The notes under the pieces are model-generated. The model did not search any database and was not told the origin of the DNA. It worked only from the letters and a program-made list of their open reading frames with translations. Positions 20,230 through 28,946 of a DNA stretch of 64,000 nt are shown here, one piece after another. The stretch comes from Enterococcus mundtii (GTDB lineage Bacteria; Bacillota; Bacilli; Lactobacillales; Enterococcaceae), in the NCBI RefSeq assembly GCF_002813755.1, contig NZ_CP018061.1, positions 486,001-550,000 of the forward strand, in the 5' to 3' direction. Positions within the stretch are counted from its first letter, which is position 1, and every line of letters starts with the position of its first letter. Position numbers and translations under genes: made by a program.

Positions 20230-20320
20230 GATGCTGAATCAATCAACGAATAAGTGATTTGCTCAGTATTGTTAAGATTTTCGTGCATGTCTAACGAGAA
20301 TCTTAGCAATTGGGCAAACG
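20230..20320 (+). other. Strong secondary structure downstream of the chitinase gene
   Basis: A short hairpin (CGTTGAT / ATCAACG, 20228-20250) is followed by a long imperfect stem: TTGCTCAGTATTGTTAAGAT pairs with AATCTTAGCAATTGGGCAA around 20256-20318. There is no T-tract directly after. It may protect the 3' end of the chitinase transcript. Confidence 0.4.
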
Positions 20321-20406
20321 CATGATAAAAATTCAATTATTTTTTATGTTTGTATAACAGAACATGGAAAAAACATATATTATAACAACTATTATAAAAA
20401 TTCCAA

Positions 20407-20437
20407 GTCCTCTTTTAAGAGGCCTTTTTTATTTTAT
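20407..20437 (+). terminator. Terminator downstream of the chitinase gene
   Basis: CCTCT-TTTA-AGAGG hairpin followed by CCTTTTTTATTTT. Confidence 0.6.
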
Positions 20438-20590
20438 CAAGTAACATGAATGAATTGAAATCATAACGTACAGATAAAATGTTTATTAAATTTTTACACT
20501 GAGAAGGGTAAATCTATGGATTTTTTTCCATAGTTTATCAAGCATAATATAGACATAGATTGGTGATTACTTGGTAAAGGAGGTTGATAT

Positions 20591-20653
20591 ATGAGAAATA
20601 AATATAAGGTAAATGGTTGTTTTCAAGCTGAGCTTTTGATGGAAAAGCCATGA
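20591..20653 (+). CDS. Small leader ORF with a perfect ribosome site
   Basis: A 20-codon frame (MRNKYKVNGCFQAELLMEKP) follows AAAGGAGGT with 6-base spacing, one of the best ribosome sites in the window. A second short frame (20671-20748, MKGRMITLILSVGSNYLVVQ and onward) ends just before the start of the WxL protein gene. Complementary GATCCACC and GGTGGGATC near 20652 and 20706 could form a stem between them. The function is unknown: a leader peptide coupled to the downstream gene is possible, and so is the decayed start of a longer gene. The leader upstream (20438-20580) has a TAATAT box and a small hairpin. Confidence 0.35.
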   Translation: MRNKYKVNGCFQAELLMEKP

Positions 20654-20751
20654 TCCACCTGAGCAGGGAACCATGAAAGGAAGAATGATCACCCTAATAC
20701 TATCGGTGGGATCAAATTATCTAGTTGTACAAAAAAGGGATGTTTTTTAGG

Positions 20752-22800
20752 ATGATAAAGATGAAGCTGGCAAAAAAAATAAAGGTAGTTATGTGTATAG
20801 TAAGTATCGTTTTCTTTTTTTATAAAGTAGCCATCAGTCTACCGTATCATGCGTCTGCTGATTCGGCAACTGAGAGTAGTGAAAATGCGCCGAGTGAAAG
20901 TACTACGACAAAGGAAATGGGTTCTTCAGAAGAAATAAGTGAACCATCCAATAGTACTGTGCAAAGTGATTTCCAATCCGTTTTAGCTGTCCCTACAGCA
21001 GCTTCAGGCATAGCTAGTGTGGATAACTTCAATGATTTTCGTACCGCTTTATTGGACCCCACTATTACAGACATTTATTTAACTGGAGATATCAAGTTAA
21101 CGGCATCTTTTAATATCAATTCGCCAAAAAATATTTATGGCAATAACCACACGATTGATATTAATCTTCAACTGGTTGGCGTTGCATTAGCGTATACGAC
21201 TTGCTCTATTTCTGATGTCACACTAATCAATCAACATCCATATTCGTTTTTCTGGTCCGAATTCTCAGGAGTCACGATCAACTATACAAATGTCACATCT
21301 TCTGGACAACAATTCATTTATCTGCCTTATGGGACAGCGAATCTGTATGAGAATATTACAGCCTCATCAGATACGCAAGAAGTGTGTGAAGTAAAAGAAT
21401 TAAATATACGAAATGGAGCAAATGTAGCATTCAATAATACGAGTAACAGCTATCCAGTAGTAGGTAATAATAGCAGCACTGTCTTGAACATAGAAGATCA
21501 TACCACTTTTAGCGCACAATCAAATAATCCAACAGCAACTATTGCAATCGGTCAATCTCTGTCAATCGCAGCAACCAGCAATTTTTCGATTGCTAATTCC
21601 AAAGGCTGTGCTTTAGGTTCATATTATAGCAGTGCACCATTCACGATCGCTTCAAATAGTGGGATTGGTACTTGGAAGCTAAATGGCACAGACCCACTTC
21701 CCGATATCGGCTATACCGGACCAATTACGACAAGTTTTAATTTAACTTCGATTGATATTGCTCAAAATACCTTGAATGTGACGTCCAATAATTCCATGTT
21801 TCCAAAATATTTCCAGTCTAAAAATGTAAGAAAAATAGCTAGTGGTCCATTCACGAGTAAAGCACAAGTAATTACCAAGGATATCGATCTATTATTGGGT
21901 GAAGTTTGGATACCACCATATAACTTTGTGAGTGCAACAAATGCGCTAGGACAGCCACAAACAATCAATGATGTCACGATTCAAGGCGAAGCGGATGGAG
22001 AGAAAATAGGGACCTATCAAATTACTTTTACTTGTGATGATGCGGAGTCTGTGGCGACAGTCAATGTATTTGATATTCAGCTTCATTCCTTGCCTACGAT
22101 CTATGCCAAAGATACATGGAATGAATATGATGGATTAGATTGTATCATTGAATCAGATAGTAGCAGCAATTCATCTCTTTCGTTTTTCGAGACAAACGTC
22201 AGTGTCACTGCACAAAAAATCGAAGGAGCGAATATGATTGATATTGATCCACAAAAATTGACAGAAGAAGAAGGACAGTATGTTCTCACCTATACGTATA
22301 AGCATAAATCGAAAAGTATGAATGTGACGGTTGAGGAGAGCCTTTTCAATGATCAATCAATCTATCCGTCCATACTTGATTTTGGCCATGTCCCAATCCA
22401 ATATACAACCAATCAATTGATTGCTACAAATGCCACAGGGAAAATCGATATCACTGACAAACGAAGTAACAATGGAGACGGCTATAAAGTAAAAGTCACT
22501 CAGGACCATGTCTTGACTGGAATAAGTAGTGGCTTTCAATTAACAGGGTCAATCATCCAATTTGAAACAGGGACAGCAACTAATAGTAGTGGGGGAGCAG
22601 TGATAAGTACTGGAAGTAATCAAACAATTGATATTCCTGTTGGGCAAGAAAAAGAAGTATTTCGAGTGGATAAAGGGAATAGTCGGGGACAGATCGTTTT
22701 GCCACTCACCGAGTTTAAGTTGGAGTTGCCAAGTGACAGTCCGAAAATAGCTGATTCTTATCAGGCAAAAATCACTTGGACACTTTCAGAAACACCCTAG
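20752..22800 (+). CDS. Large WxL-domain surface protein
   Basis: Secreted protein of about 680 residues, expected to attach non-covalently to peptidoglycan through its C-terminal WxL domain. A signal segment (VVMCIVSIVFFFYKVAIS) is followed by a serine/threonine-rich linker. Then comes a beta-helix-like region (IYGNNHTIDINLQ, DVTLINQHPYSFFW; pectate-lyase-like look), Ig-like segments, and the WxL domain from about 545. The distal motif is ITWTLSETP; the proximal W is replaced by Y (GYKVKVTQ). The start is uncertain: TTG 20725, ATG 20740 and ATG 20761 are in frame, and none has an ideal ribosome site. It is first of three genes of a WxL locus. Confidence 0.85.
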   Translation: MIKMKLAKKIKVVMCIVSIVFFFYKVAISLPYHASADSATESSENAPSESTTTKEMGSSEEISEPSNSTVQSDFQSVLAVPTAASGIASVDNFNDFRTALLDPTITDIYLTGDIKLTASFNINSPKNIYGNNHTIDINLQLVGVALAYTTCSISDVTLINQHPYSFFWSEFSGVTINYTNVTSSGQQFIYLPYGTANLYENITASSDTQEVCEVKELNIRNGANVAFNNTSNSYPVVGNNSSTVLNIEDHTTFSAQSNNPTATIAIGQSLSIAATSNFSIANSKGCALGSYYSSAPFTIASNSGIGTWKLNGTDPLPDIGYTGPITTSFNLTSIDIAQNTLNVTSNNSMFPKYFQSKNVRKIASGPFTSKAQVITKDIDLLLGEVWIPPYNFVSATNALGQPQTINDVTIQGEADGEKIGTYQITFTCDDAESVATVNVFDIQLHSLPTIYAKDTWNEYDGLDCIIESDSSSNSSLSFFETNVSVTAQKIEGANMIDIDPQKLTEEEGQYVLTYTYKHKSKSMNVTVEESLFNDQSIYPSILDFGHVPIQYTTNQLIATNATGKIDITDKRSNNGDGYKVKVTQDHVLTGISSGFQLTGSIIQFETGTATNSSGGAVISTGSNQTIDIPVGQEKEVFRVDKGNSRGQIVLPLTEFKLELPSDSPKIADSYQAKITWTLSETP

Positions 22801-23062
22801 CCATTAGTCTCTAACGGACGATGGATAATGATAGCATGAGGGTGTTCAATCTGAGGAGTCAGAAAACGAGAGATCAAAAAAAGAATCAGGATTAAGTTGT
22901 GCGCTCATTCATAGAACGTTGTGCCAATCGTTGATAGAGACAACTCACAATGGATCATTTCTGAAAGCGAAAAGGAACGACGTGCAGACTGATCACAATT
23001 GAAGTGGCAACAAAGTCGGCTAGCTATAAAATATTTTATACAATGAAAAGGAGCATAAGATA

Positions 23063-23692
23063 ATGGTAATCACAAAAAAATATGTCATGGCAGGTATGAG
23101 TATCTTAGTAGGAGCAAGTTTAGGTATAACATCGGTGAGTGCCGATACAACAACTGATGGCACAGTGACTTTACAAGCACCAACTGGTGGAAATGGAGAA
23201 GATTTGAACCTAGCAACCAACAAGTTACCAACCAATCTGAATTTTGGTACTGCTAATATCAAATATGATCAATCCATCGAACAAATCGCTACAGTAGATG
23301 GTAATCAGGCATCTAACCCAACAACTACGGATATCCAAGTCACAGATAATCGTGGTGATCTAACAAAAGGTTGGAAACTAAAAGTAAAACAAATTGCCCA
23401 ATTTACGTCCTCAGTCAATCAAGCTGAGTTAGCAGGGGCAGAATTATCGATCAATACAGGAAATGTGACAAACATTGGTGGTGATCTACCCACAGGCGGT
23501 GTAATCAACACCCAAGACTATGTGATTACTCCAGATGTGGATGTGGAAGTATTCAAAGCGAGTCCAGGAGAGGGATTAGGAATTTCAACATTGCCAATCA
23601 ATCAATACAAATTAAGTATTCCTGCTGCAGCAAAAAAAGAAGCGGATACCTATCATGCGCAATTGACTTGGACGTTTTCTGATACATTGTAA
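23063..23692 (+). CDS. Small WxL-domain surface protein
   Basis: A 209-residue secreted protein that is essentially a single WxL domain. The signal peptide ends at SVSA (residue 27). The two conserved motifs are GWKLKVKQ in the middle and LTWTFSDTL at the C-terminus (WxF form). Such proteins bind peptidoglycan and assemble with DUF916/DUF3324 partners at the cell surface. AAAAGGAG precedes the ATG. The 262-base gap from the large WxL gene holds no terminator or ORF that I can support. It is followed 30 bases on by its likely partner gene. Confidence 0.93.
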   Translation: MVITKKYVMAGMSILVGASLGITSVSADTTTDGTVTLQAPTGGNGEDLNLATNKLPTNLNFGTANIKYDQSIEQIATVDGNQASNPTTTDIQVTDNRGDLTKGWKLKVKQIAQFTSSVNQAELAGAELSINTGNVTNIGGDLPTGGVINTQDYVITPDVDVEVFKASPGEGLGISTLPINQYKLSIPAAAKKEADTYHAQLTWTFSDTL

Positions 23693-23722
23693 GAACTGCC
23701 CTTGACAGAAAGGAACTGCCCA

Positions 23723-24772
23723 GTGAAAATCAAAAAAAATATAGCCATGTTTTTATTTTTACTTGTTTTGTCTCATCTATGTGACGTACCTGTGTTTAGT
23801 GATGAAAACTCAGCTTCTCAGAATATTCCATTTTTGGTGTCCACGCAATTGCCGGACAATCAAATAAATAAACAGGTCTCCTATTTTGATTTACAAATGG
23901 AACCAAAACAAGAACAGACGTTGCATCTTAAAATCGAAAATATCTCGGATCAGACGATCATGCTAGACACAACTTTATATCAAGGAAATACGAACAGTAT
24001 CGGGGTCATTGAGTATGATAAATCGGTCAAGGGTTTAGCAAATAACGCGCAAGTCAATATAGAAGATCTAGTAAAAATATCAGAAAATAAAATCAAAATT
24101 TCTCCAAAGCAAACGCATGAATTACAAGTGAAAATCAAAATGCCTGAAAAGAATCTATCTGGGATTACCATTGGAGCGATCCGGGTAGTTCAGAATAATG
24201 AAGCAAACAAAGAAGGCAATATTCAAAATAATTTTGCGAGAGAAATCGGTTTAGTTTTGCAATCAAGTGATCCGGAGCAAATTCCATCAACATTAAAACT
24301 TTTAGATGCGCAAGCAGAACAAGTGAATACGCGAAATGTTTTTACAGAGAAAATCCAAAATCCTAAACCCAAATTAATCCGGCTAACCAACATCAAAGCA
24401 ATCATTACGAAAGAAGATGATCAAGAAGTTATGTATCAAGCAAACCAGCCGGAAGGCTCGATTGCTCCAAATACGGTATTGAACTATAGGATACCACTAG
24501 ACGGTAAAGCATTATTACCGGGAGTGTATGTTGCGACATTTGAAGCGGATGAAGGGGAACATCACTGGAAGTTAACAAGGAAATTCACAGTAAAAAACAA
24601 CATAAGCAAAAAATTAAACCAAACAGATATATTGATAAAAAGTCAGCCTAGTTTTTTTGCAAAGTACAAATGGATGATGATAACTGGGTGTGTCTTATTA
24701 GTGATTATTCTAGGTCTGTGTATTTATATAGGTAAAATCAAAAGGAAGTTGGTTGAACAAGAGAAGAGCTAA
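23723..24772 (+). CDS. DUF916/DUF3324 WxL-partner membrane protein
   Basis: Surface protein of 350 residues that in this family anchors WxL proteins; the DUF916 part binds peptidoglycan and the DUF3324 part is host- or partner-binding. A signal peptide (MFLFLLVLSHLCDVPVFS) leads into DUF916 (about 35-150, PFLVSTQLPDNQINKQVSYF, LHLKIENISD) and DUF3324 (about 165-300). A transmembrane helix (WMMITGCVLLVIILGLCIYI) and a short basic cytoplasmic tail follow. GTG 23723 has AAAGGAACT before it; the frame opens at TTG 23702. It completes the minimal WxL cell-wall complex with the two preceding genes. Confidence 0.92.
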   Translation: MKIKKNIAMFLFLLVLSHLCDVPVFSDENSASQNIPFLVSTQLPDNQINKQVSYFDLQMEPKQEQTLHLKIENISDQTIMLDTTLYQGNTNSIGVIEYDKSVKGLANNAQVNIEDLVKISENKIKISPKQTHELQVKIKMPEKNLSGITIGAIRVVQNNEANKEGNIQNNFAREIGLVLQSSDPEQIPSTLKLLDAQAEQVNTRNVFTEKIQNPKPKLIRLTNIKAIITKEDDQEVMYQANQPEGSIAPNTVLNYRIPLDGKALLPGVYVATFEADEGEHHWKLTRKFTVKNNISKKLNQTDILIKSQPSFFAKYKWMMITGCVLLVIILGLCIYIGKIKRKLVEQEKS

Positions 24773-24792
24773 GCTAGTTTATAATAAGTAAA

Positions 24793-24836
24793 AGGGGGAG
24801 AACAGAAGTGATGCCACGTTCTTCCTCTTTTTTTAC
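24793..24836 (+). terminator. Terminator of the WxL cluster
   Basis: GGGGGAGAAC pairs with GTTCTTCCTC (with G-U pairs) across a 14-base loop, followed by TTTTTTT. Confidence 0.7.
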
Positions 24837-24935
24837 AAAAAAATAAATTTTTTTAAATTTTATGAAACTTTTACTTCAACTTGATTTTTTAATGATATTA
24901 TCCATTTAATTTAACAGGTGGGTGGGGGAGTAATA

Positions 24936-26414
24936 GTGTTTAGAAAATATTTAGAGAAAGAAATTTTTCGAAAAGTTACTATTATTAATCTATTATGGGA
25001 AAAATCAAGTTTGACTTCGCTGGAGATGTCTCAACAATTGAATGTTTCTGTTTCAACGATAAAAGGAGACATAAAAGCAATCAATCTACAATTCGATGAG
25101 ACTGATCCGTTGATTGAATCAAATCCAACAGGGTATTTGATCAGAAATAAGTATAAAAGAAATAAACGAACGTATATGAAGAAAGTCTATCAATATTCAC
25201 CATTTATCAAAGCGTGTATGTATTTCTTTAAAACCGATTTTTCGAATCCCCTAGGTTTTGCCAAGCAAGAATATATCTCTTCCTCCAAAGCATATCAACT
25301 AAAAAAAGAGGTGATGTCCTATGTCGCCTCTTATGGCATCGACCTCAATGATAAGAAGGTAGAAGATGAGTATCGCTTACGGTTTTTAATTGCACTTTTT
25401 CAAATGAAGAGCGGTATTCAAGTAGTTAAGGTGTCAAAAACGAGTCAGTACAAAATAAATCATTTGTTTCAACAAATTGAAAAAGAACAAAAATGTTTAT
25501 TTTCAGATTTCTCAAAAGAATACGCACAGATTTTACTTCAACTGATGTTTGATCGAAAAATGAAGTTGAAAGACAATCTAGATATAAAAAAGTTAGAGAT
25601 GTATAAATGCACACCTATTTATCATCAGATAGAAGATCGTCTTGTCGCCTTTTTGAAACAAATGTTTTTAAGCCCAGATGAACGAAACTTAAACTATTGT
25701 ACGATCGTATTCAATTTTTTAAACCAAAATTTTTATGAAATAAATGCACATGAAAAGAATTATCAATGCTATATCGCTTTTACTAAAGAATTCCCAGAGA
25801 TCAAGTATGAGTATCTGATCGACAAGATGGAACGTAATATTCCTAACTTTTCTAATAATCAACGAACCATCGAAGTACTAACTTTGATGTTTTTGCGGAA
25901 ATGTCATTTTAATTTTCAACAGCTGATTCCTGAAGAACATGTTGTGGAAGGGACAGATATGGCAGAGATTCCTCAAGCTTTCTTTGAGAAAATCAAGCAG
26001 ATCTTTATGGACTGGAATGATTTTTCAGGATTGAACCTAGCATTTTCAGATGATCATTTTCGGTATTTAGCAACAAAAATTTATTTTTTGACTTATCGGA
26101 GTAAAAATGAAAAAAGAGTCTTTTTACTGACAGGTGTCTGTACGGACTTCTTATGGGCACAGGAAATGTTAGAACAAGAATTTGGAAACACCCTGGACAT
26201 TCAACAATTCAATCCGGAAACCATTCCCAGCAACTATAATAAACGTGATGTGATTTTATATAATATCAGCCATGAGAAACTATCCCAAATTGATTGCTTC
26301 AAAATGAGGGTATCCTTTAATTTTGATTTTTGTGAATTGTTTAACATAAGGAAAGAATTATTTGGTTACGATATCGCTATGTATAAAAAAATCATCGAGA
26401 AAGAATTACGATAA
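24936..26414 (+). CDS. Mga-like transcriptional regulator
   Basis: A 492-residue DNA-binding regulator of the Mga/AtxA type. The N-terminus (FRKVTIINLLWEKSSLTSLE, then MSQQLNVSVSTIKGDIKAIN) is the first winged-helix domain. The long middle is PRD-like, and the C-terminal part (KRVFLLTGVCTDFLWAQEML) resembles a PTS EIIB fold. The best start is GTG 24936 behind GGGGGAG. It lies directly downstream of the WxL locus in the same orientation but with its own leader, so it is a candidate regulator of that locus. Whether PTS phosphorylation acts on it cannot be told from sequence. It converges on the mini-ORF unit at 26540. Confidence 0.85.
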   Translation: MFRKYLEKEIFRKVTIINLLWEKSSLTSLEMSQQLNVSVSTIKGDIKAINLQFDETDPLIESNPTGYLIRNKYKRNKRTYMKKVYQYSPFIKACMYFFKTDFSNPLGFAKQEYISSSKAYQLKKEVMSYVASYGIDLNDKKVEDEYRLRFLIALFQMKSGIQVVKVSKTSQYKINHLFQQIEKEQKCLFSDFSKEYAQILLQLMFDRKMKLKDNLDIKKLEMYKCTPIYHQIEDRLVAFLKQMFLSPDERNLNYCTIVFNFLNQNFYEINAHEKNYQCYIAFTKEFPEIKYEYLIDKMERNIPNFSNNQRTIEVLTLMFLRKCHFNFQQLIPEEHVVEGTDMAEIPQAFFEKIKQIFMDWNDFSGLNLAFSDDHFRYLATKIYFLTYRSKNEKRVFLLTGVCTDFLWAQEMLEQEFGNTLDIQQFNPETIPSNYNKRDVILYNISHEKLSQIDCFKMRVSFNFDFCELFNIRKELFGYDIAMYKKIIEKELR

Positions 26415-26459
26415 ATAGAAGAGATGGGCAGAGGTAGCTGATTTTTTAGAAAAATAAAT

Positions 26460-26503
26460 AAAAAAACGAAAATCGCTTGTTGAACGACGATTTTCGTTTT
26501 TTT
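26460..26503. terminator. Bidirectional terminator between the Mga-like gene and the mini-ORF unit
   Basis: AAAAAACGAAAATCG pairs with CGATTTTCGTTTTTT around a loop of about 12 bases, with T-tracts on both strands. On the minus strand it ends the transcript of the 8-codon ORF 37 bases after its stop. Confidence 0.9.
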
Positions 26504-26539
26504 ATTCTTGAGGATTTTGTTTATTCTTGAAACTTGCAC

Positions 26540-26566
26540 TTACATTGGTGGAGTAACTGACCACAT
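26540..26566 (-). CDS. Eight-codon ORF, candidate leaderless signalling peptide
   Basis: Minus-strand ORF encoding MWSVTPPM, followed by TAA. It is preceded by AAAGGAGGTG (26582-26573), fully complementary to the 3' end of the 16S rRNA in this window, with a 6-base spacer to ATG. Upstream is a promoter of the same design as the LPMO and chitinase promoters, and a terminator lies 37 bases after the stop. No other ORF lies in this unit of about 140 nt. Size and lack of a signal peptide recall SIP (MWLLLLFL), sensed by the Rgg protein RopB in S. pyogenes, but the sequence itself is not similar beyond MW. It may alternatively be a small regulatory RNA. Confidence 0.5.
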   Translation of the reverse strand: MWSVTPPM

Positions 26567-26603
26567 AAGATGCACCTCCTTTAGTTCGACTGTTGATAAA
26601 TAG

Positions 26604-26653
26604 ACTATATCATTGGAATAGACCAAAAAAACATCTTGTATGGTATTGCAACA
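26604..26653 (-). promoter_or_regulatory. Promoter of the mini-ORF with shared TTGCAATA element
   Basis: On the minus strand TGTTGCAATACCATACA begins at 26653. The -10 TATAGT lies at 26609-26604, exactly 36 bp after the TTGCAA core. There is no consensus -35. It is the third member of the motif set with the LPMO and chitinase promoters. Confidence 0.75.
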
Positions 26654-26699
26654 TTATAATTTCCATTTAAGTTAAATCAAGGAATAAATCGCTGAATTA

Positions 26700-26872
26700 A
26701 ATGCTTCTAGGACATTTGTCCTCTTGCACCCCCTAAAACCGAATAAACGGTGGGAACAAAAGTAACCACTTCGGAAACAAGGCACTATTCAAAAAAAATT
26801 TGAAAACAATTTTGTTGGATAGCGCCTTATTTCTCGCAGCTAAACACTTCTATCCCAAGCTCTTTTTAAACA
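26700..26872 (+). repeat. Dispersed intergenic repeat, second long copy
   Basis: It has the same architecture as the copy at 10018: a CCCCCTAAAACCGAATAAAC head, then GGTGG and AAGTAACCACTTCGG, and a palindromic half. The pairing bases of the palindrome differ from the first copy (AAGGCACTATTC... with GGATAGCGCCTT), so the stem is kept while its sequence has changed. Confidence 0.75.
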
Positions 26873-26957
26873 AAAGCTAAAAACAATGAAAATAAGTCCT
26901 GTATTTTGTTAATGTATACTATAATAGAAATTAACTATGAATTTTGGAGGAATTTCC

Positions 26958-27971
26958 ATGAAACAAAAAATTGCAGTATTAGGCCCTGGTTCTTGGGGAA
27001 CTGCTTTAGCTCAAACCTTAGCAGAAAATGGACATGACGTCCGTATCTGGGGGAATGTTCCAGAACAAATCACAGAAATCAATACGTATCATACGAATAA
27101 ACACTATTTACCTGAATTACATTTACCAGAATCGATCATCGGCTTTACCGAATTGGCTGAAGCTGTCAAAGAGGTAGATGCAGTATTATTTGTCGTACCG
27201 ACGAAAGCAATCCGTGCTGTAGCACAAGAATTGCTACAACATTTAACGACAAAACCAGTGATCATCCATGCCAGTAAAGGATTAGAGCAAGACACGCATA
27301 AACGGATATCAGAAGTGATTGCCGAAGAAATCCCAGAAGAAAAACGACAATCCATCGTTGTTTTATCAGGCCCTAGTCACGCAGAAGAAGTGGCGGTCCA
27401 CGATATCACAACGATCACTGCTGCAAGTATTGACCAAAAAGCAGCTACTTATGTGCAAGAATTATTTATGAACGATTATTTCCGAATCTATACAAATAAT
27501 GATGTGATCGGTGTGGAAACAGGAGCAGCATTGAAGAATATCATTGCAATCGGTGCCGGCGCGATCCACGGTCTTGGTTTTGGTGACAATGCGAAAGCGG
27601 CGATCATGACAAGAGGTTTAGCTGAAATCAGTCGTCTCGGTGTAGCAATGGGCGCGAATCCTTTGACCTTTATTGGATTGAGTGGTGTCGGTGATTTGAT
27701 TGTCACTTGTACAAGTGTTCATTCACGTAATTGGCGTGCGGGGCATATGCTGGGTGAAGGACAAAAATTAGATCAAATCCTGGAAAATATGGGGATGATC
27801 GTGGAGGGTGTATCGACAACAAAAGCGGCGGTTGAGCTGGCTGAGCAACTAGGTGTAGAGATGCCCATCACTCAAACAATCTATCAGGTCCTTTATCAAG
27901 GGAAAGATATTAAACAAGCAGCAAAAGAAATCATGTTGCGTGATGGCAAGATGGAAAACGAATTTCAGTAA
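26958..27971 (+). CDS. gpsA: Glycerol-3-phosphate dehydrogenase [NAD(P)+]
   Basis: Makes sn-glycerol 3-phosphate from dihydroxyacetone phosphate for phospholipid and teichoic acid synthesis. The 337-residue protein starts [18 protein letters not shown] with the dinucleotide-binding GxGxxG. It contains [37 protein letters not shown] (catalytic lysine region) and [11 protein letters not shown]. An earlier in-frame ATG at 26937 is less likely because TTTGGAGG is spaced for 26958. A TATACT/TATAAT box lies at 26915-26925. It is followed closely by galU, probably one operon. Confidence 0.97.
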   Translation: MKQKIAVLGPGSWGTALAQTLAENGHDVRIWGNVPEQITEINTYHTNKHYLPELHLPESIIGFTELAEAVKEVDAVLFVVPTKAIRAVAQELLQHLTTKPVIIHASKGLEQDTHKRISEVIAEEIPEEKRQSIVVLSGPSHAEEVAVHDITTITAASIDQKAATYVQELFMNDYFRIYTNNDVIGVETGAALKNIIAIGAGAIHGLGFGDNAKAAIMTRGLAEISRLGVAMGANPLTFIGLSGVGDLIVTCTSVHSRNWRAGHMLGEGQKLDQILENMGMIVEGVSTTKAAVELAEQLGVEMPITQTIYQVLYQGKDIKQAAKEIMLRDGKMENEFQ

Positions 27972-28001
27972 ATCAACAGAATGGAGTATATAAATACGCA
28001 T

Positions 28002-28883
28002 ATGGAGAATAAAATCGTAAGAAAAGCAGTCATTCCTGCAGCAGGTCTAGGTACACGTTTTTTACCTGCTACAAAGGCAATGGCAAAAGAAATGTTGCCG
28101 ATCGTTGATAAACCAACGATCCAATTTATCGTAGAGGAAGCTTTAGCTTCGGGGATCGAAGATATTTTGATCGTTACCGGAAAAGAAAAACGACCGATTG
28201 AAGACCATTTTGATTCGAATATCGAATTAGAATTGAATCTACAAGAAAAAAATAAAATCGACTTGCTAAAATTAGTCGAAGAAACAACGAATGTCAATCT
28301 CCACTTTATCCGTCAGTCCCATCCTTTAGGACTAGGTCATGCGGTATTACAAGCGAAAACTTTTATTGGAGATGAACCATTCATCGTTATGCTTGGGGAC
28401 GATTTGATGGAAGATGAGATTCCACTGACAAAACAATTGATCTTAGATTACGAGAAAACAAAAGGTTCGACTGTAGCAGTCATGAAAGTTCCTCATGAAG
28501 ACACGTCAAAATATGGGATCATCGATCCAGAAACAAAAGAATCTGAAGGCTTGTATGAAGTGAAACGATTCGTCGAAAAACCAACACCTGAAGAAGCTCC
28601 GAGTGATTTAGCGATTATTGGACGCTACTTATTGACACCAGAAATTTTTGAATTATTAGAAACACAAAAACCTGGAGCTGGAAATGAGGTTCAATTGACG
28701 GATGCCATTGATGAATTAAATAAAAAGCAACCCGTATATGCGAGAGAATTCAAAGGCTCTAGATATGATGTCGGTGATAAATTTGGTTATCTAAAAACAA
28801 GTATCGAATACGGTTTAGGTCATCCTGAAATCAGCGAGCAGCTGAAACAATACCTCATTGATCTAAGTCATTCTCTGGACTAA
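28002..28883 (+). CDS. galU: UTP-glucose-1-phosphate uridylyltransferase
   Basis: Forms UDP-glucose from UTP and glucose 1-phosphate for glycolipids, teichoic acid decoration and capsule. The nucleotidyltransferase signature [20 protein letters not shown] opens the protein, followed by [24 protein letters not shown], the acidic VMLGDDLM and [12 protein letters not shown]. The start is uncertain between ATG 27981 and ATG 28002; the second gives a family-like N-terminus ([10 protein letters not shown]). Neither has a clear ribosome site, which suggests coupling to gpsA, whose stop lies at 27971. Confidence 0.95.
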   Translation: MENKIVRKAVIPAAGLGTRFLPATKAMAKEMLPIVDKPTIQFIVEEALASGIEDILIVTGKEKRPIEDHFDSNIELELNLQEKNKIDLLKLVEETTNVNLHFIRQSHPLGLGHAVLQAKTFIGDEPFIVMLGDDLMEDEIPLTKQLILDYEKTKGSTVAVMKVPHEDTSKYGIIDPETKESEGLYEVKRFVEKPTPEEAPSDLAIIGRYLLTPEIFELLETQKPGAGNEVQLTDAIDELNKKQPVYAREFKGSRYDVGDKFGYLKTSIEYGLGHPEISEQLKQYLIDLSHSLD

Positions 28884-28946
28884 AAACTTAACAATTAGAG
28901 AAATAAAATCTTGAGAAAAGAATAGTAAATGAGGTGTATTGCTTAC

